Shown one piece after another: positions 45,378 to 54,160 of a stretch of DNA of 64,000 nt. Below the pieces are notes generated by a model. The model saw only the letters and a program-made list of their open reading frames with translations, did not search any database and was not told the origin of the DNA. The translations under genes and the position numbers were made by a program. Origin of the DNA: Croceicoccus naphthovorans (GTDB taxonomy: Bacteria; Pseudomonadota; Alphaproteobacteria; Sphingomonadales; Sphingomonadaceae); NCBI RefSeq assembly GCF_001028705.1, contig NZ_CP011770.1:995501-1059500 (forward strand), written 5' to 3'. How positions within the stretch are numbered: the first letter of the stretch is position 1; each line of letters begins with the position of its first letter.

Positions 45378-46001
45378 ATGCTCACCGAAATCGCTTTCCA
45401 CCACGACCAGACCGACGCGCAGATTGCGGATTGGCTGGCCGACAGGCTGCGGCGCGATCTGGGCCAGCGCGATGGTACGGTGGCGATCACGGTGCCCGGC
45501 GGGTCGACCCCGTTTCCGATCTTTGCCGAACTGGCGAAGCACGATCTGATCTGGGATCGCATCGAGATATGGCCCGGTGACGACCGCTGCGTTCCCGCCG
45601 ATCACGAGGCAAGCAATTACGGTCGGCTGGCCGAGGCCCTGAAAGATACGGGCACAAAGGTCGTGCCGTTGGAAGAGGGCAGCCAGCCCCCGCATTTCGC
45701 GCTGGCGTGGCTGGGCATGGGGACGGACGGGCACATTGCCTCGCTGTTTCCCAACACCGATCCGCAAGTCGATGATGACCGGCAGGTCCGCCGCCTGACC
45801 CCCGATCCCTTGCCGCCCGAAGCGCCGTTCGACCGCGTGACGATGACGCTGCCCAAACTGCTGAGTGCCGAGAGCCTGATGTTCGTGATTCGTGGCGCGG
45901 AAAAGCTGGCTTTGTTCGAGGCGGCGGCGAAGGGTGAGAATGACCTGCCCGTCGCCCGCCTGCTGGGCCATGCGCGCGGCGAAGTGGCTTGTTTTGCCTG
46001 A
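45378..46001 (+). CDS. pgl: 6-phosphogluconolactonase
   Basis: This 207-aa DevB-type enzyme hydrolyses 6-phosphogluconolactone in the pentose phosphate/Entner-Doudoroff route. Motifs are VTVPGGSTP, WPGDDRCVPADHEASNY and GMGTDGHIASLFP (with the catalytic Asp/His region). Slightly shorter than the usual 230 aa. ATG 45378 has AGGAG at the right distance. No zwf or edd adjoins it. It overlaps the NUDIX gene by 8 bp. Confidence 0.9.
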   Translation: MLTEIAFHHDQTDAQIADWLADRLRRDLGQRDGTVAITVPGGSTPFPIFAELAKHDLIWDRIEIWPGDDRCVPADHEASNYGRLAEALKDTGTKVVPLEEGSQPPHFALAWLGMGTDGHIASLFPNTDPQVDDDRQVRRLTPDPLPPEAPFDRVTMTLPKLLSAESLMFVIRGAEKLALFEAAAKGENDLPVARLLGHARGEVACFA

Positions 46002-46473
46002 CATTCCTTTTGCCGGTCTGATACCCGCACCGCTACATCGCAGGTTGCTGCGGGTGGCGGAGCTGGTCCGGCGGCGTTGGTGGGCGTGGCGAAAGCCCCA
46101 AATGCGTGGGTGCGCCATCGTGGCGCGGCGGGCGGACGGGCATGTCCTGATGGTCCGCCATTCCTATCGCAAGCGCGGCGAATGGCACGTTCCTACCGGC
46201 GGCGTGCGCAAGGGGGAAGCGCCAGAGGTAGCGGCACGGCGCGAACTGGCCGAAGAGGTTGGCGTGGCGGCAATCACGCTCACCACTGTTCATGTCGAGG
46301 AGATCGATCTGCACGGCGCACGCAACAGCGTGACCGTATTCGCCGCGACCTACAAAGGCGAACCGCGGGCCGACGAGCGCGAGATAGCCGAGATCGGGTT
46401 CTTCGCACCCGATGCCCTGCCGGATGCGGCTCCCGCATGGGTGCGCAAGTATGTGGCGGTTGCGGTTGGCTAA
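45994..46473 (+). CDS. NUDIX hydrolase
   Basis: This ~159-aa protein has one complete Nudix box, G5xEx7REUxEExGU, as GVRKGEAPEVAARRELAEEVGV, with the metal-binding REUxEE Glu residues intact. A basic N-terminus (LRRVAELVRRRWW-type) precedes it. TTG 45994, overlapping the pgl stop, is the likely start because related proteins start near LPDIPFAGLIP; upstream ATGs in the frame would run inside pgl. It probably cleaves a nucleoside diphosphate derivative; substrate unknown. The end overlaps the convergent hemN stop. Confidence 0.8.
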   Translation: MPDIPFAGLIPAPLHRRLLRVAELVRRRWWAWRKPQMRGCAIVARRADGHVLMVRHSYRKRGEWHVPTGGVRKGEAPEVAARRELAEEVGVAAITLTTVHVEEIDLHGARNSVTVFAATYKGEPRADEREIAEIGFFAPDALPDAAPAWVRKYVAVAVG

Positions 46474-47780
46474 ACCGCGTTGCTGAAGTTGCGTTGGCTG
46501 TCTGCGCGGTGCCGGTCGAAACAGGCGGCGATCCCGCGCGCATAGGGCAGGGCATCGGGGGCCAGCACCAGTTCCCCATCGATCAGGGTGCAAAGCCCCT
46601 CGGCAAAGAAATCGGCCAGTCGGGGAGAGGCGCTGCGCAGCATGTCTTCGTCCACCGCCGCGCGACCCTGACACAGGATGCCGGTAATCACCGCTCTGCG
46701 CTTCTGGTCGTTGGCATCGCGGGCCACGCCGCGCGCGGTCGGCTGGCGACCGGCGGCGATCAGTTCGCGGTAGGCGCCCGCGTTCTTCTCGTTCTGGAAA
46801 ATGCCACGCGGAAAATTGCTGATCGCGCTGGCACCCAGTCCGATGGTGACCGGCGCGGCATCGTCGGTGAAGCCTTGAAAATTCCGGTGCAGATGCCCGC
46901 TCAACGCCGCGCGGGCCAGCGGGTCGCCGGGCAGGGCGAAATGGTCGAATCCGACCGGCTGATAGCCCAGATCGAGCAGCCGGTCGTGGCCTTCCTCCAT
47001 CATGCGGAACCGCTCGAACGCGCCGGGCAGGGTGCTGCAGTCGATCCGGCGCTGGCGCGGGAACATCGCGGGCAGATGGGCAAGGCCGAACAATGCGATA
47101 CGGTCGGCCCCCATCCGCGCCGCCTGATCCAGCGTAGAGTGCAGCGTATCGAGGTCTTGCCCCGGCAATCCGTACATCAGGTCGAAGTTCAGCGAGGTCA
47201 CGCCTGCATCGCGCAGCATGTCAACCGCGCGTTCGATCAGTTCGATCGGCTGGACCCGCCCGATGGCTTGCTGGATCGCCGGATCGAAGGTTTGCACGCC
47301 AAGGCTGGCGCGGGTGACGCCGACGTGGGCCAGTACTTCGCGCCAGGGTTCGGTCAGGCTGCGCGGGTCGAGTTCGACCGAGAGCGTCGGGTCCGCCAGC
47401 GAGAACGCCACGGTCAGCGTGTTGACCAGCCGCACGAATTCATGCGGCGCAATGGCATTGGGGCTGCCGCCACCGAAAGCAATATGCCTCACCCGGGCAC
47501 TGCGTGGCAGCAGATGCCCCACGTGGGCGATTTCGGCGGTCAGAGCTTCCAGATATGCGGCCAGGCGTTTCTGCCGGTTCGCCGCGCCGGTGTTACACCC
47601 GCAATACCAGCAGATTTCGTGACAATAGGGGATGTGGACATAGAGCGAGACGTCGCCGGTTGCGTTATCCAGCTCGGCAAGGAAGTCGTCCTCGCCCGCG
47701 TCGCCGAACTCGGCCGCGGTGGGATAGCTGGTATAGCGCGGCACCGGCACGGCCAGCAGTTCGGGAAGATATCGCCACAT
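46470..47780 (-). CDS. hemN: Oxygen-independent coproporphyrinogen III dehydrogenase
   Basis: This 436-aa radical-SAM enzyme converts coproporphyrinogen III to protoporphyrinogen IX without oxygen. The cluster motif HIPYCHEICWYCGC carries Cys53, Cys57, Cys60 and Cys62 (CX3CX2CXC), followed by GGGSPN and a HemN C-terminal domain. PRYTSYPTA at the N-terminus is diagnostic for true HemN, not HemW. ATG 47780 is preferred; an upstream ATG at 47819 overlaps a Fnr box. It lies downstream of the cco assembly genes on the same strand and should supply haem to the cbb3 oxidase at low oxygen. Confidence 0.94.
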   Translation of the reverse strand: MWRYLPELLAVPVPRYTSYPTAAEFGDAGEDDFLAELDNATGDVSLYVHIPYCHEICWYCGCNTGAANRQKRLAAYLEALTAEIAHVGHLLPRSARVRHIAFGGGSPNAIAPHEFVRLVNTLTVAFSLADPTLSVELDPRSLTEPWREVLAHVGVTRASLGVQTFDPAIQQAIGRVQPIELIERAVDMLRDAGVTSLNFDLMYGLPGQDLDTLHSTLDQAARMGADRIALFGLAHLPAMFPRQRRIDCSTLPGAFERFRMMEEGHDRLLDLGYQPVGFDHFALPGDPLARAALSGHLHRNFQGFTDDAAPVTIGLGASAISNFPRGIFQNEKNAGAYRELIAAGRQPTARGVARDANDQKRRAVITGILCQGRAAVDEDMLRSASPRLADFFAEGLCTLIDGELVLAPDALPYARGIAACFDRHRADSQRNFSNAV

Positions 47781-47818
47781 AACGAGGGTCGGTTCTATCC
47801 ACTCGTGCGCGCCTTGCA

Positions 47819-47832
47819 TTGCGCTAGGTCAA
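47819..47832. promoter_or_regulatory. Fnr/FixK box upstream of hemN
   Basis: TTGCGCTAGGTCAA matches the TTGNN-N4-NNCAA consensus of Fnr/FixK sites with five-base half-sites TTGCG and GTCAA. Its centre is 45 bp before the hemN ATG. It overlaps the last bases of the small Cys-rich gene. FnrL at 56920-57615 is the obvious candidate to bind it. Confidence 0.7.
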
Positions 47833-48053
47833 ACCGGGGTCGCAGACCTGTTTTTCCGGCGCGAACGGCACCCCTTGGCGCAGCAGGGCATCGTCGCGCG
47901 GGCGGGCGCATTTCCGTCGATCGGGATCGTCATGGTGCCCCCCGCGCATAGTGCGATCACGATTGTGCGCGATGCCTTTGCCTCTGCCGGAGGCACGCCG
48001 GTCATCGCCGGAACCAGCGCGATGGCGGCCAGCATGGAAAACGGCCCGTTCAT
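47829..48053 (-). CDS. Small secreted Cys-rich protein of the cco operon
   Basis: The 74-aa protein starts with MNGPFSMLAAIALVPAMTG, a likely signal peptide cleaved near AEA, leaving ~50 residues with a lone Cys in ALCAGGT and a cluster PCCAKGC, then a basic tail. The ATG overlaps the ccoS stop as ATGA, so it is the next cistron of the oxidase assembly operon. Spacing of thiols suggests metal or haem handling in the periplasm, possibly copper delivery to CcoN, but that is inference. I know of no named family; the coupled start and signal peptide make coding likely. Confidence 0.7.
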   Translation of the reverse strand: MNGPFSMLAAIALVPAMTGVPPAEAKASRTIVIALCAGGTMTIPIDGNAPARATMPCCAKGCRSRRKNRSATPV

Positions 48054-48199
48054 TGCTCGTCCTCATCCTCGATCAGGATGCGTTGGGCCGCGCCGTCGAG
48101 GTCTTCGAACTGGCCGCTGCGCATCGCCCAGAAAAATGCGGCAAGACCCAGCCCACCCATGCCCAGCGCGACGGGGATCAGGAAAATCAGCCCGTTCAC
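48050..48199 (-). CDS. ccoS: cbb3 oxidase assembly protein CcoS
   Basis: This 49-aa single-pass protein reads MNGLIFLIPVALGMGGLGLA then AFFWAMRSGQFEDLDGAAQRIL, matching the short CcoS/FixS family: one N-terminal helix and the WAxxxGQFEDL motif with an acidic tail. It is needed to mature the cbb3 oxidase. The GTG start overlaps the ccoI stop (GTGA) and the stop overlaps the next gene (ATGA), so it is coupled on both sides. Too short for many gene finders. Confidence 0.92.
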   Translation of the reverse strand: MNGLIFLIPVALGMGGLGLAAFFWAMRSGQFEDLDGAAQRILIEDEDEQ

Positions 48200-50328
48200 G
48201 CCGTCCTCCGCGCAGCGCCCGCCAACCGCAGCGAATTGCCGACGACGATCAGCGAGGACATCGACATTGCGATGGCCGCGACCATCGGCGTGACGTGGCC
48301 AAGGATAGCGATGGGCACCGCGAACAGGTTGTAAACCACGGCAAAGGCGAAGTTCTGGCGAACCACCGCCATCGTCCGACGCGCGACGCGGATCGCCAAA
48401 ACGACAGGCATCAGCGATTCGCCCACGAAGACCGCGTCCGCCGCCTGCTGGCTGACATCGCTTGCGGTTCCGGGCGCGATGGAAACGTGCGCCGCCGCCA
48501 GCGCGGGACCGTCGTTCAAGCCGTCGCCCACCATCAGCACCCTGCCGCCGCGCGCGCGATGTTCGTTCAGGATCGCCAGCTTGTCCGCCGGGCTCATCCC
48601 GCTGGTAGCGGCAATGCCGAAACGGTCGCCCGCCTGCCGCACCGCGTCGCTGGTGTCGCCCGACAGGATGGCACTATCGATGCCTTGTCTTGCAAGCGCT
48701 GCGATGGCCTCGCCCGCATCCTCTCGCCACGGGTCAGAGAAGGGGATGATCGATTTGCGGGTGCCCCGGTGGAAGGCGACGGCGATGGTGTCGACCGCCG
48801 TTTCGGGGCGGAGCAGGGCGACCGGCTCTCCATCGAACACGGCGCGCACGCCTTCTCCGGGGGTCTCCGCGATGTCGGTAAGGTTTGCCGGGTTAGTGCC
48901 CTCTGCGCGCAGGGCGGCGGCAAGACCACGGCTCAGCGGGTGGCGGCTGGCCTGTGCAAGGGCGAGCGCGATGGCCGCATCGTCGCCTTCGAACATTTCC
49001 AGCGTTGCCGGGCGCGGTTCGCCCAGCGTCAGCGTGCCGGTCTTGTCGAACAACGCTTCGGTCGCTTCGGACAGGCGTTCGAGCGCGCTGCCGTCCTTGA
49101 TCAGCAGGCCCCGTTTCATCAATGCGCCTGCCGCCACGACTTGCGCCGCCGGAACCGCAAGGCCCAGCGCGCAGGGGCAGGTGATGATCAGCACCGCGAT
49201 GGCGATCAGAAGCGACTGATGCACGCCAGCGCCCGCCAGCATCCAGCCCACGAACGTAAGCGCCGCCAGCGAATGGACCGCCGGGGCATAGAGCCGCGCC
49301 GCGCGGTCGGCGATGCGGACATAGCGGCTGCGCGACTGCCCGGCCTCGTCCATCAGGCGGGCGATGTCGGCAATCGCGGTATCCTGTGCCGCCGCCGTGA
49401 CGCGCACGACGACCGGGGCGACAAGGTTGATCGTGCCCGCGTGCACCGTGTCGCCTTTGCCCGCCGCCTCTGGCGCGCTTTCGCCGGTCAGCATCGAACG
49501 GTCGAACTGGCTCTGGCCCGACAGGATCACGCCGTCGGCGGCCAGCGATTCCCCTGCCGCGACCTGCATTTCCATGCCGGGGGCCAGGCTTTCGGCGGCG
49601 ACCCATTTCGTCTCTCCGTCGGGATAGGCCACTTGCGCGCCGCGGCCCATGCGGCCCAGCAGCGAGGCAATGCCAGACCGCGCCCGATCGCGCATCATCG
49701 CATCCAGCACGCGGCCCGCCAGCAGGAAGAACAGCAGCATCACCGCGCCGTCGAAATAGGCATGTTCTCCGCCGGTCAGCACTTCGTAGACGCTCATGCC
49801 CGTGGCCAGCAGGACGCCGAGAGAGATCGGCACGTCCATGTTTGTCCGGCGATAGCGCAGCGCCATCCACGCCGAGGCGAAGAACGGGCGGCCCGCATAG
49901 GCCACGGCGGGCAGCGCAATCACCGCCGAGAGCCAGTGAAACAGCTCCTTCGTGATCCCATCCGCGCCCGACCAGACCGCGACCGAGAGCAGCATGATGT
50001 TCATCATGGCAAAGCCCGCGACGGCCAGCGCGCGCAGCAGCTTCTTCGTCTCGGCATCGTCCTGCGCCAGCGGGTTTTCCGCCATCGGCTGCGCTTCGAA
50101 GCCGAGGTGAAGCAGCGCCTCGATAATCGCCGCGTCGGTCAAGTCCGGCGAATGGCTGACCGCGACCCGCTTGGCCGAGAAATTCACCCGCGTCACCGCC
50201 ACGCCCGGCAATTCGCCAAGCCCGCGCTCTATCTTGCCGATGCACCCGGCGCACTTGATGCTTGGCACGGTAAAGCGGCTGTCGATGCAAGCCGCGCCTT
50301 CGGGCGGGGAGGCGAGGGCGGCGGTCAC
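48196..50328 (-). CDS. ccoI: Copper-exporting P-type ATPase CcoI (FixI)
   Basis: This 710-aa P1B ATPase delivers copper for cbb3 oxidase assembly. An N-terminal heavy-metal domain has SIKCAGCIGK (Cys26, Cys29), then eight helices, the membrane CPC motif in TCPCALG, the phosphorylation site DKTGTLT and GDGLNDGPAL. The start is GTG 50328, overlapping the ccoH stop as GTGA; upstream in-frame codons run inside ccoH. Length is typical of CcoI. Expression should follow the Fnr-controlled cco operon. Confidence 0.94.
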   Translation of the reverse strand: MTAALASPPEGAACIDSRFTVPSIKCAGCIGKIERGLGELPGVAVTRVNFSAKRVAVSHSPDLTDAAIIEALLHLGFEAQPMAENPLAQDDAETKKLLRALAVAGFAMMNIMLLSVAVWSGADGITKELFHWLSAVIALPAVAYAGRPFFASAWMALRYRRTNMDVPISLGVLLATGMSVYEVLTGGEHAYFDGAVMLLFFLLAGRVLDAMMRDRARSGIASLLGRMGRGAQVAYPDGETKWVAAESLAPGMEMQVAAGESLAADGVILSGQSQFDRSMLTGESAPEAAGKGDTVHAGTINLVAPVVVRVTAAAQDTAIADIARLMDEAGQSRSRYVRIADRAARLYAPAVHSLAALTFVGWMLAGAGVHQSLLIAIAVLIITCPCALGLAVPAAQVVAAGALMKRGLLIKDGSALERLSEATEALFDKTGTLTLGEPRPATLEMFEGDDAAIALALAQASRHPLSRGLAAALRAEGTNPANLTDIAETPGEGVRAVFDGEPVALLRPETAVDTIAVAFHRGTRKSIIPFSDPWREDAGEAIAALARQGIDSAILSGDTSDAVRQAGDRFGIAATSGMSPADKLAILNEHRARGGRVLMVGDGLNDGPALAAAHVSIAPGTASDVSQQAADAVFVGESLMPVVLAIRVARRTMAVVRQNFAFAVVYNLFAVPIAILGHVTPMVAAIAMSMSSLIVVGNSLRLAGAARRTA

Positions 50329-50792
50329 GGTAGCGCTCTTTCCCCGCGCCATTCGTCGGGCCCGGTCTTGGCAAGGATGCGCAAGGTCCAGCGGCCTTCG
50401 GGCAGCGCGGCGGTGCTGGTCCATGCATCGTGCCCGCTTTGCACGAAGGCCAGTTCGGTCTCTGGCTGATGGCCCAGCGGGTGACGCGCGACTGCGATGA
50501 CCTGCGATCCGGCGGGCACGTTGGCGGTGGCCAGCACGACTCTACCATCGGCACCGCGCGAAGCCTCCACGGAATAGCCCAGCGCTTCGGACTTCTCCGC
50601 CCGGTCCAGCCAGCCGTTGAAATTCTGGCTGGCGACGTAGGAGTTCTCCACCACCACCCCACCGAAACTGCTGCTGGCGAGCGCGGCCATCGTGAAGTTC
50701 ACGGCGATGACAATGCCAAAGCCCACGACCATCACGGCGGCCATGTGGCGGCCGGTGAAGCTTTTGGGGCGGCGTTTGCTATGGGTCTGCAT
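50325..50792 (-). CDS. ccoH: cbb3 oxidase assembly protein CcoH (FixH)
   Basis: This 155-aa protein has one N-terminal membrane helix (residues ~18-40, MAAVMVVGFGIVIAVNFTM) and a periplasmic FixH domain with VVVENSYVASQNFNGWLDRA near residues 46-66, the family hallmark. It interacts with the CcoN/CcoG assembly intermediate. The ATG at 50792 overlaps the ccoG stop (TGATG) and the stop overlaps ccoI (GTGA), so it is the coupled middle gene of ccoGHIS. Confidence 0.93.
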   Translation of the reverse strand: MQTHSKRRPKSFTGRHMAAVMVVGFGIVIAVNFTMAALASSSFGGVVVENSYVASQNFNGWLDRAEKSEALGYSVEASRGADGRVVLATANVPAGSQVIAVARHPLGHQPETELAFVQSGHDAWTSTAALPEGRWTLRILAKTGPDEWRGERALP

Positions 50793-52333
50793 CACATCGG
50801 CTCCGGTGCGTCGAAATGCGTTTCGCTGCTGTCGCTCTCGCCCGCCCCAAGCGCCTCGTCCTTGGCGGTTACGCGGAAAGCGAAGTCCTGCGAGGTCGTG
50901 CCGCGCGGAGCGATAACATAGACCCGCAGGGGCAGGGCGACATCGGCTGGGACTTCCCGCGTAAGGGTGGCGGCGGCTTCGTCCTTGGCCATGTCGTCGG
51001 TCCACATCGTGGCACCGTTCAGGCCTAAAATCGCCAGCTCCATCTGTCGCGGGCGGCCCTGCATGTTGCGCAGCTTCACAGTATAGCTGTTTCGGACCGA
51101 TCCATCACTCATCAACATGAAGGGCGGGTTGCGGTCCGGCTGGACGGTCAGGCCCGTCCGCTCCCGCGTGCCGAGGGCGAAAAGCAGGCCTGCGCCGATG
51201 GCTGTCCAGATACCCAGATAGACCAGCGTGCGCGGATGCATAAGCGTCTTCCACACCGGGCGCGGCTGATGTCCGGCGGCCTCGCGCTCGCAATCTTCCA
51301 GCGTGGCATAGTCGATCAACCCGCGCGGGCGCCCCACGTCCTTCATCACCCGGTCGCAAGCGTCGATGCACAGGGCGCAGGTGATGCAGCCGATCTGCGC
51401 GCCTTCGCGGATGTCGATGCCGGTGGGGCAGACCGCGACGCACTGGTTACAATCGACGCAGTCGCCGAACTTGTCGGGGTTTTTCTGCGCTTTCTTCAGA
51501 CTGCCACGCGGCTCGCCGCGCCAGTGCTTGTAAGTGACGATCAGCGACTTTTCGTCGAGCATCGCGGTCTGAATCCGCGGCCACGGGCACATGTAGACAC
51601 AGACCTGCTCGCGCATGAACCCGCCCAGCCAGAATGTCGTGCCGGTCAGGACAGCGACCGTGGCATAGGCGACGGGGGCGGCGCTGCCCGCCCAGAAATC
51701 GCGGGTAAGGGTGGGCGCGTCGGCGAAGTACATGATCCACGCGCCGCCGGTCCAGAAACTGATGACGAGGTAGATCGTCCACTTCCAGAACCGCTTGGCG
51801 AGCTTCGACGCGCCCCACGGCGCCTTGTCCAGGCGCATCCGCGCGTTGCGGTCGCCGTCGACGAAGCGGTCGACGTGCTGGAACAGGTCGGTCCATACCG
51901 TTTGCGGGCAGGCATAGCCGCACCACGCGCGCCCCACGGCGCTGGTGACCAGGAACAGGCCGATGCCCGCCATGATCAGCAGGCCCGCCACGAAATAGAA
52001 CTCGTGCGGCCAGATCTCTATATCGAACATGTAGAAACGCCGATTTGCGAGGTCGATCAGAACCGCCTGATCGGGCGCGTAGGGACCGCGATCCCAGCGC
52101 AGCCACGGCGTACCGTAATAGATCCCCAGCGTGACCAGCATGACCAGCCACTTGAATCGCCGGAACCGCCCGTCGATCCGCTTGGGATGGACGGTGGTGT
52201 GCTTCTCGTAAAGCGAGATTGGCGCATCCGGTGCGGGCGTAGAGGGTTTGCGCGCGGTCGCCGGATTGGCGTCCTTGGCGACGCGCGCATGATCGAGGAG
52301 ATCACCCTCAGGAAGGGGGTCAGGGGGCTTCAT
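50792..52333 (-). CDS. ccoG: Polyferredoxin CcoG (FixG/RdxA)
   Basis: This 513-aa membrane iron-sulfur protein has five to six helices, a NapH-like CGYACPQTVWTDLFQHVDRFV, VCVYMCPWPRIQ, and two 4Fe-4S ferredoxin motifs CVDCNQCVAVCPTGIDIR and CITCALCIDACD, then a C-terminal Ig-like domain. It is a Cu(II) reductase for cbb3 assembly. The start at 52333 overlaps the end of ccoP by 14 bp and has GGAGG just upstream; the frame runs further without homology. Confidence 0.94.
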   Translation of the reverse strand: MKPPDPLPEGDLLDHARVAKDANPATARKPSTPAPDAPISLYEKHTTVHPKRIDGRFRRFKWLVMLVTLGIYYGTPWLRWDRGPYAPDQAVLIDLANRRFYMFDIEIWPHEFYFVAGLLIMAGIGLFLVTSAVGRAWCGYACPQTVWTDLFQHVDRFVDGDRNARMRLDKAPWGASKLAKRFWKWTIYLVISFWTGGAWIMYFADAPTLTRDFWAGSAAPVAYATVAVLTGTTFWLGGFMREQVCVYMCPWPRIQTAMLDEKSLIVTYKHWRGEPRGSLKKAQKNPDKFGDCVDCNQCVAVCPTGIDIREGAQIGCITCALCIDACDRVMKDVGRPRGLIDYATLEDCEREAAGHQPRPVWKTLMHPRTLVYLGIWTAIGAGLLFALGTRERTGLTVQPDRNPPFMLMSDGSVRNSYTVKLRNMQGRPRQMELAILGLNGATMWTDDMAKDEAAATLTREVPADVALPLRVYVIAPRGTTSQDFAFRVTAKDEALGAGESDSSETHFDAPEPM

Positions 52334-53240
52334 CGACCTCCACCTCGGGGTCTTCGGCAACCTCGACGATATCCTCGCCGCCGCCAAGCGAATGGACGTA
52401 AGCGGCCAGCATCTTGATCGTAACCGGATCGAGCCGTTGGCCCCACGCGGGCATCATGCCGTAGCGCGAGTTGTGGACGGTGTCGGTGATGTTCTGGCGG
52501 CTGCTGCCGTAAAGCCAGATCGCATCGGCAAGGTTCGGCGCGCCAAATTCGCGGAGGCCGGTGCCGTCGCTACCGTGACAGACCGCGCAGTTCGCCTCGA
52601 ACAGGCCCGCACCGCGCTGCGACGCTGTGCTTGCCGGTTCCAGGTCGGAGAGCGTCCGCACGAAGCTGACCACGTCGGAGATTTCGCTGCCGCTCAGGAT
52701 GCCATCGCGACCGAAGGCGGGCATCTGGCTGAACCGGGTGTCGTCGTTGCCCGGTTGACGCACGCCGTGGACCAGCGTGTATTCGATGGCTTTGATGTCG
52801 CCGCCCCACAACCAGTCGTCGTCGTTCAGGTTGGGATAGCCCTTGGACCCCGCCGCACCTGCGCCGTGGCACTGTACGCAGTTCACTTTGAACGCCGCTG
52901 CGCCGCCGGAAATCGCCGCGCGCATCAAGCCGGAATCGGCATCCAGCCGCTCCAGCGGAGTGGTTGCCAAGGCGGCGGTGACGGCAGAGCGTTCCTGACT
53001 GGCCGCTTGCATCTCCTTCGCCAGATCGCCCCGGCTGGTCCAGCCGACCACGCCTTGCGTCGCCCCGTCGATCATCGGCCACGCGGGATAGGCGATGACA
53101 TAGCCTATCGCGAAGACGATGGTGGCGTAGAACGTCCACAGCCACCAGCGCGGCAGCGGGGTGTTCAGTTCCTCGATCCCGTCCCATTCATGGCCGACGG
53201 TTTCGGTATTGGTGGCCTGATCGATCCTTTTGTCAGCCAT
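52320..53240 (-). CDS. ccoP: cbb3 oxidase dihaem cytochrome c subunit CcoP
   Basis: This 306-aa subunit has one membrane helix near residues 31-52 (LPRWWLWTFYATIVFAIGYVI) preceded by GIEELNTPLP, and two cytochrome c domains with haem sites CVQCH (121-125) and CAVCH (218-222), plus Met ligands in QMPAF and MMPAW. It passes electrons from a soluble or membrane cytochrome to CcoO/CcoN. It overlaps ccoQ by 8 bp and ccoG by 14 bp. Confidence 0.95.
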   Translation of the reverse strand: MADKRIDQATNTETVGHEWDGIEELNTPLPRWWLWTFYATIVFAIGYVIAYPAWPMIDGATQGVVGWTSRGDLAKEMQAASQERSAVTAALATTPLERLDADSGLMRAAISGGAAAFKVNCVQCHGAGAAGSKGYPNLNDDDWLWGGDIKAIEYTLVHGVRQPGNDDTRFSQMPAFGRDGILSGSEISDVVSFVRTLSDLEPASTASQRGAGLFEANCAVCHGSDGTGLREFGAPNLADAIWLYGSSRQNITDTVHNSRYGMMPAWGQRLDPVTIKMLAAYVHSLGGGEDIVEVAEDPEVEVDEAP

Positions 53241-53403
53241 CGTTCTCGTCCTTGAAGATCATGTTGGCCGCTTCGTCGTTCCTGTCGCGCGCGCCGGGCC
53301 GAAAGGGCCATGCGACAAGCACGACGAACACGGCCATCATCGCGATAAGGCCATAGCTGTCGGCAATGTGCCGCAGCGCGTCGTAGAGAGAGTGATCGCT
53401 CAT
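53233..53403 (-). CDS. ccoQ: cbb3 oxidase small subunit CcoQ
   Basis: This 56-aa single-helix protein reads [20 protein letters not shown] followed by the membrane stretch [20 protein letters not shown], the classic CcoQ pattern (WPFRPG motif). It stabilises the oxidase. The ATG overlaps the ccoO stop (ATGA) and the stop overlaps the ccoP start by 8 bp. Short length explains why it may be missed by automatic calling. Confidence 0.93.
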   Translation of the reverse strand: MSDHSLYDALRHIADSYGLIAMMAVFVVLVAWPFRPGARDRNDEAANMIFKDENDG

Positions 53404-54149
53404 CGTCCCTTTTCCTGCGCCAGATCCTCTTGCGCGGCGGCGGCGTTGACGTCGACCATCGTGCCCAGCACCTGCAGGTATGCGACCAGCGCATCCATCT
53501 CGGTCAGCTTGTTCGGCTTGCCGTCGAAGTCGCGCAGGTTGACCTTGTCGCCATAGCGTTCGGTCAGCCCCGCCGTATCGGCCATCGGGTTCGCCTGTGC
53601 CTTCATGTCGGTATCGGCATTCTCGATCATGTCGTCAGAATAGGGCACGCCGACGCGCGACAGGGCGGTCAGGTTCGCGCCCATGTCCTTCACCTTCAGC
53701 GGACTTTCGGCGAGGAAGCCGTATTGCGGCATCACGCTTTCGGGTACGACCGACTGCGGGTTCTCAAGATGCTGGACGTGCCATTCGTCGGAATAGCGTC
53801 CGCCAACGCGGGCAAGGTCCGGCCCGGTCCGCTTCGACCCCCACTGGAACGGGTGGTCGTACATCGATTCCGCGGCAAGGCTGTAATGGCCATAGCGTTC
53901 GACCTCGTCCCGGAAAGGACGGATCATCTGGCTGTGGCAGACGTAGCACCCTTCGCGGACGTAGATGTCCCGTCCGGCCTGTTCCAGCGGGGTGTAGGGG
54001 CGCATCCCCTCCACTTCCTCAATCGTGTTGTCGATCCAGAACAGCGGTGCGATTTCGACCAGCCCGCCGATGGTGACGGTGAAAAAGGCCGCCAAGCTGA
54101 GCAGCGTGACGTTCTTTTCCAGTTTCTTGTGTTTTTCGGTCATGCTCAT
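53400..54149 (-). CDS. ccoO: cbb3 oxidase monohaem cytochrome c subunit CcoO
   Basis: This 249-aa subunit has an N-terminal membrane anchor (residues ~17-37, [22 protein letters not shown]), [20 protein letters not shown] and a single haem site CYVCH (Cys68, Cys71, His72), with a Met ligand in MPxYxxL. GAGGA about 9 bp upstream supports ATG 54149; the next ATG at 54143 is possible. It is the second gene of the ccoNOQP structural operon. Confidence 0.95.
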   Translation of the reverse strand: MSMTEKHKKLEKNVTLLSLAAFFTVTIGGLVEIAPLFWIDNTIEEVEGMRPYTPLEQAGRDIYVREGCYVCHSQMIRPFRDEVERYGHYSLAAESMYDHPFQWGSKRTGPDLARVGGRYSDEWHVQHLENPQSVVPESVMPQYGFLAESPLKVKDMGANLTALSRVGVPYSDDMIENADTDMKAQANPMADTAGLTERYGDKVNLRDFDGKPNKLTEMDALVAYLQVLGTMVDVNAAAAQEDLAQEKGR

Positions 54150-54160
54150 GGCAGAATTCC

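Noticed and set aside
46077..47951. 624-codon plus-strand frame opposite hemN
   Set aside because: It overlaps NUDIX in another frame and hemN in antisense; no recognisable domain.
47875..50469. 864-codon plus-strand frame opposite ccoI and ccoS
   Set aside because: The minus strand encodes CcoI with all P-type ATPase motifs; the other strand gives an Arg/His/Gln-rich nonsense protein.
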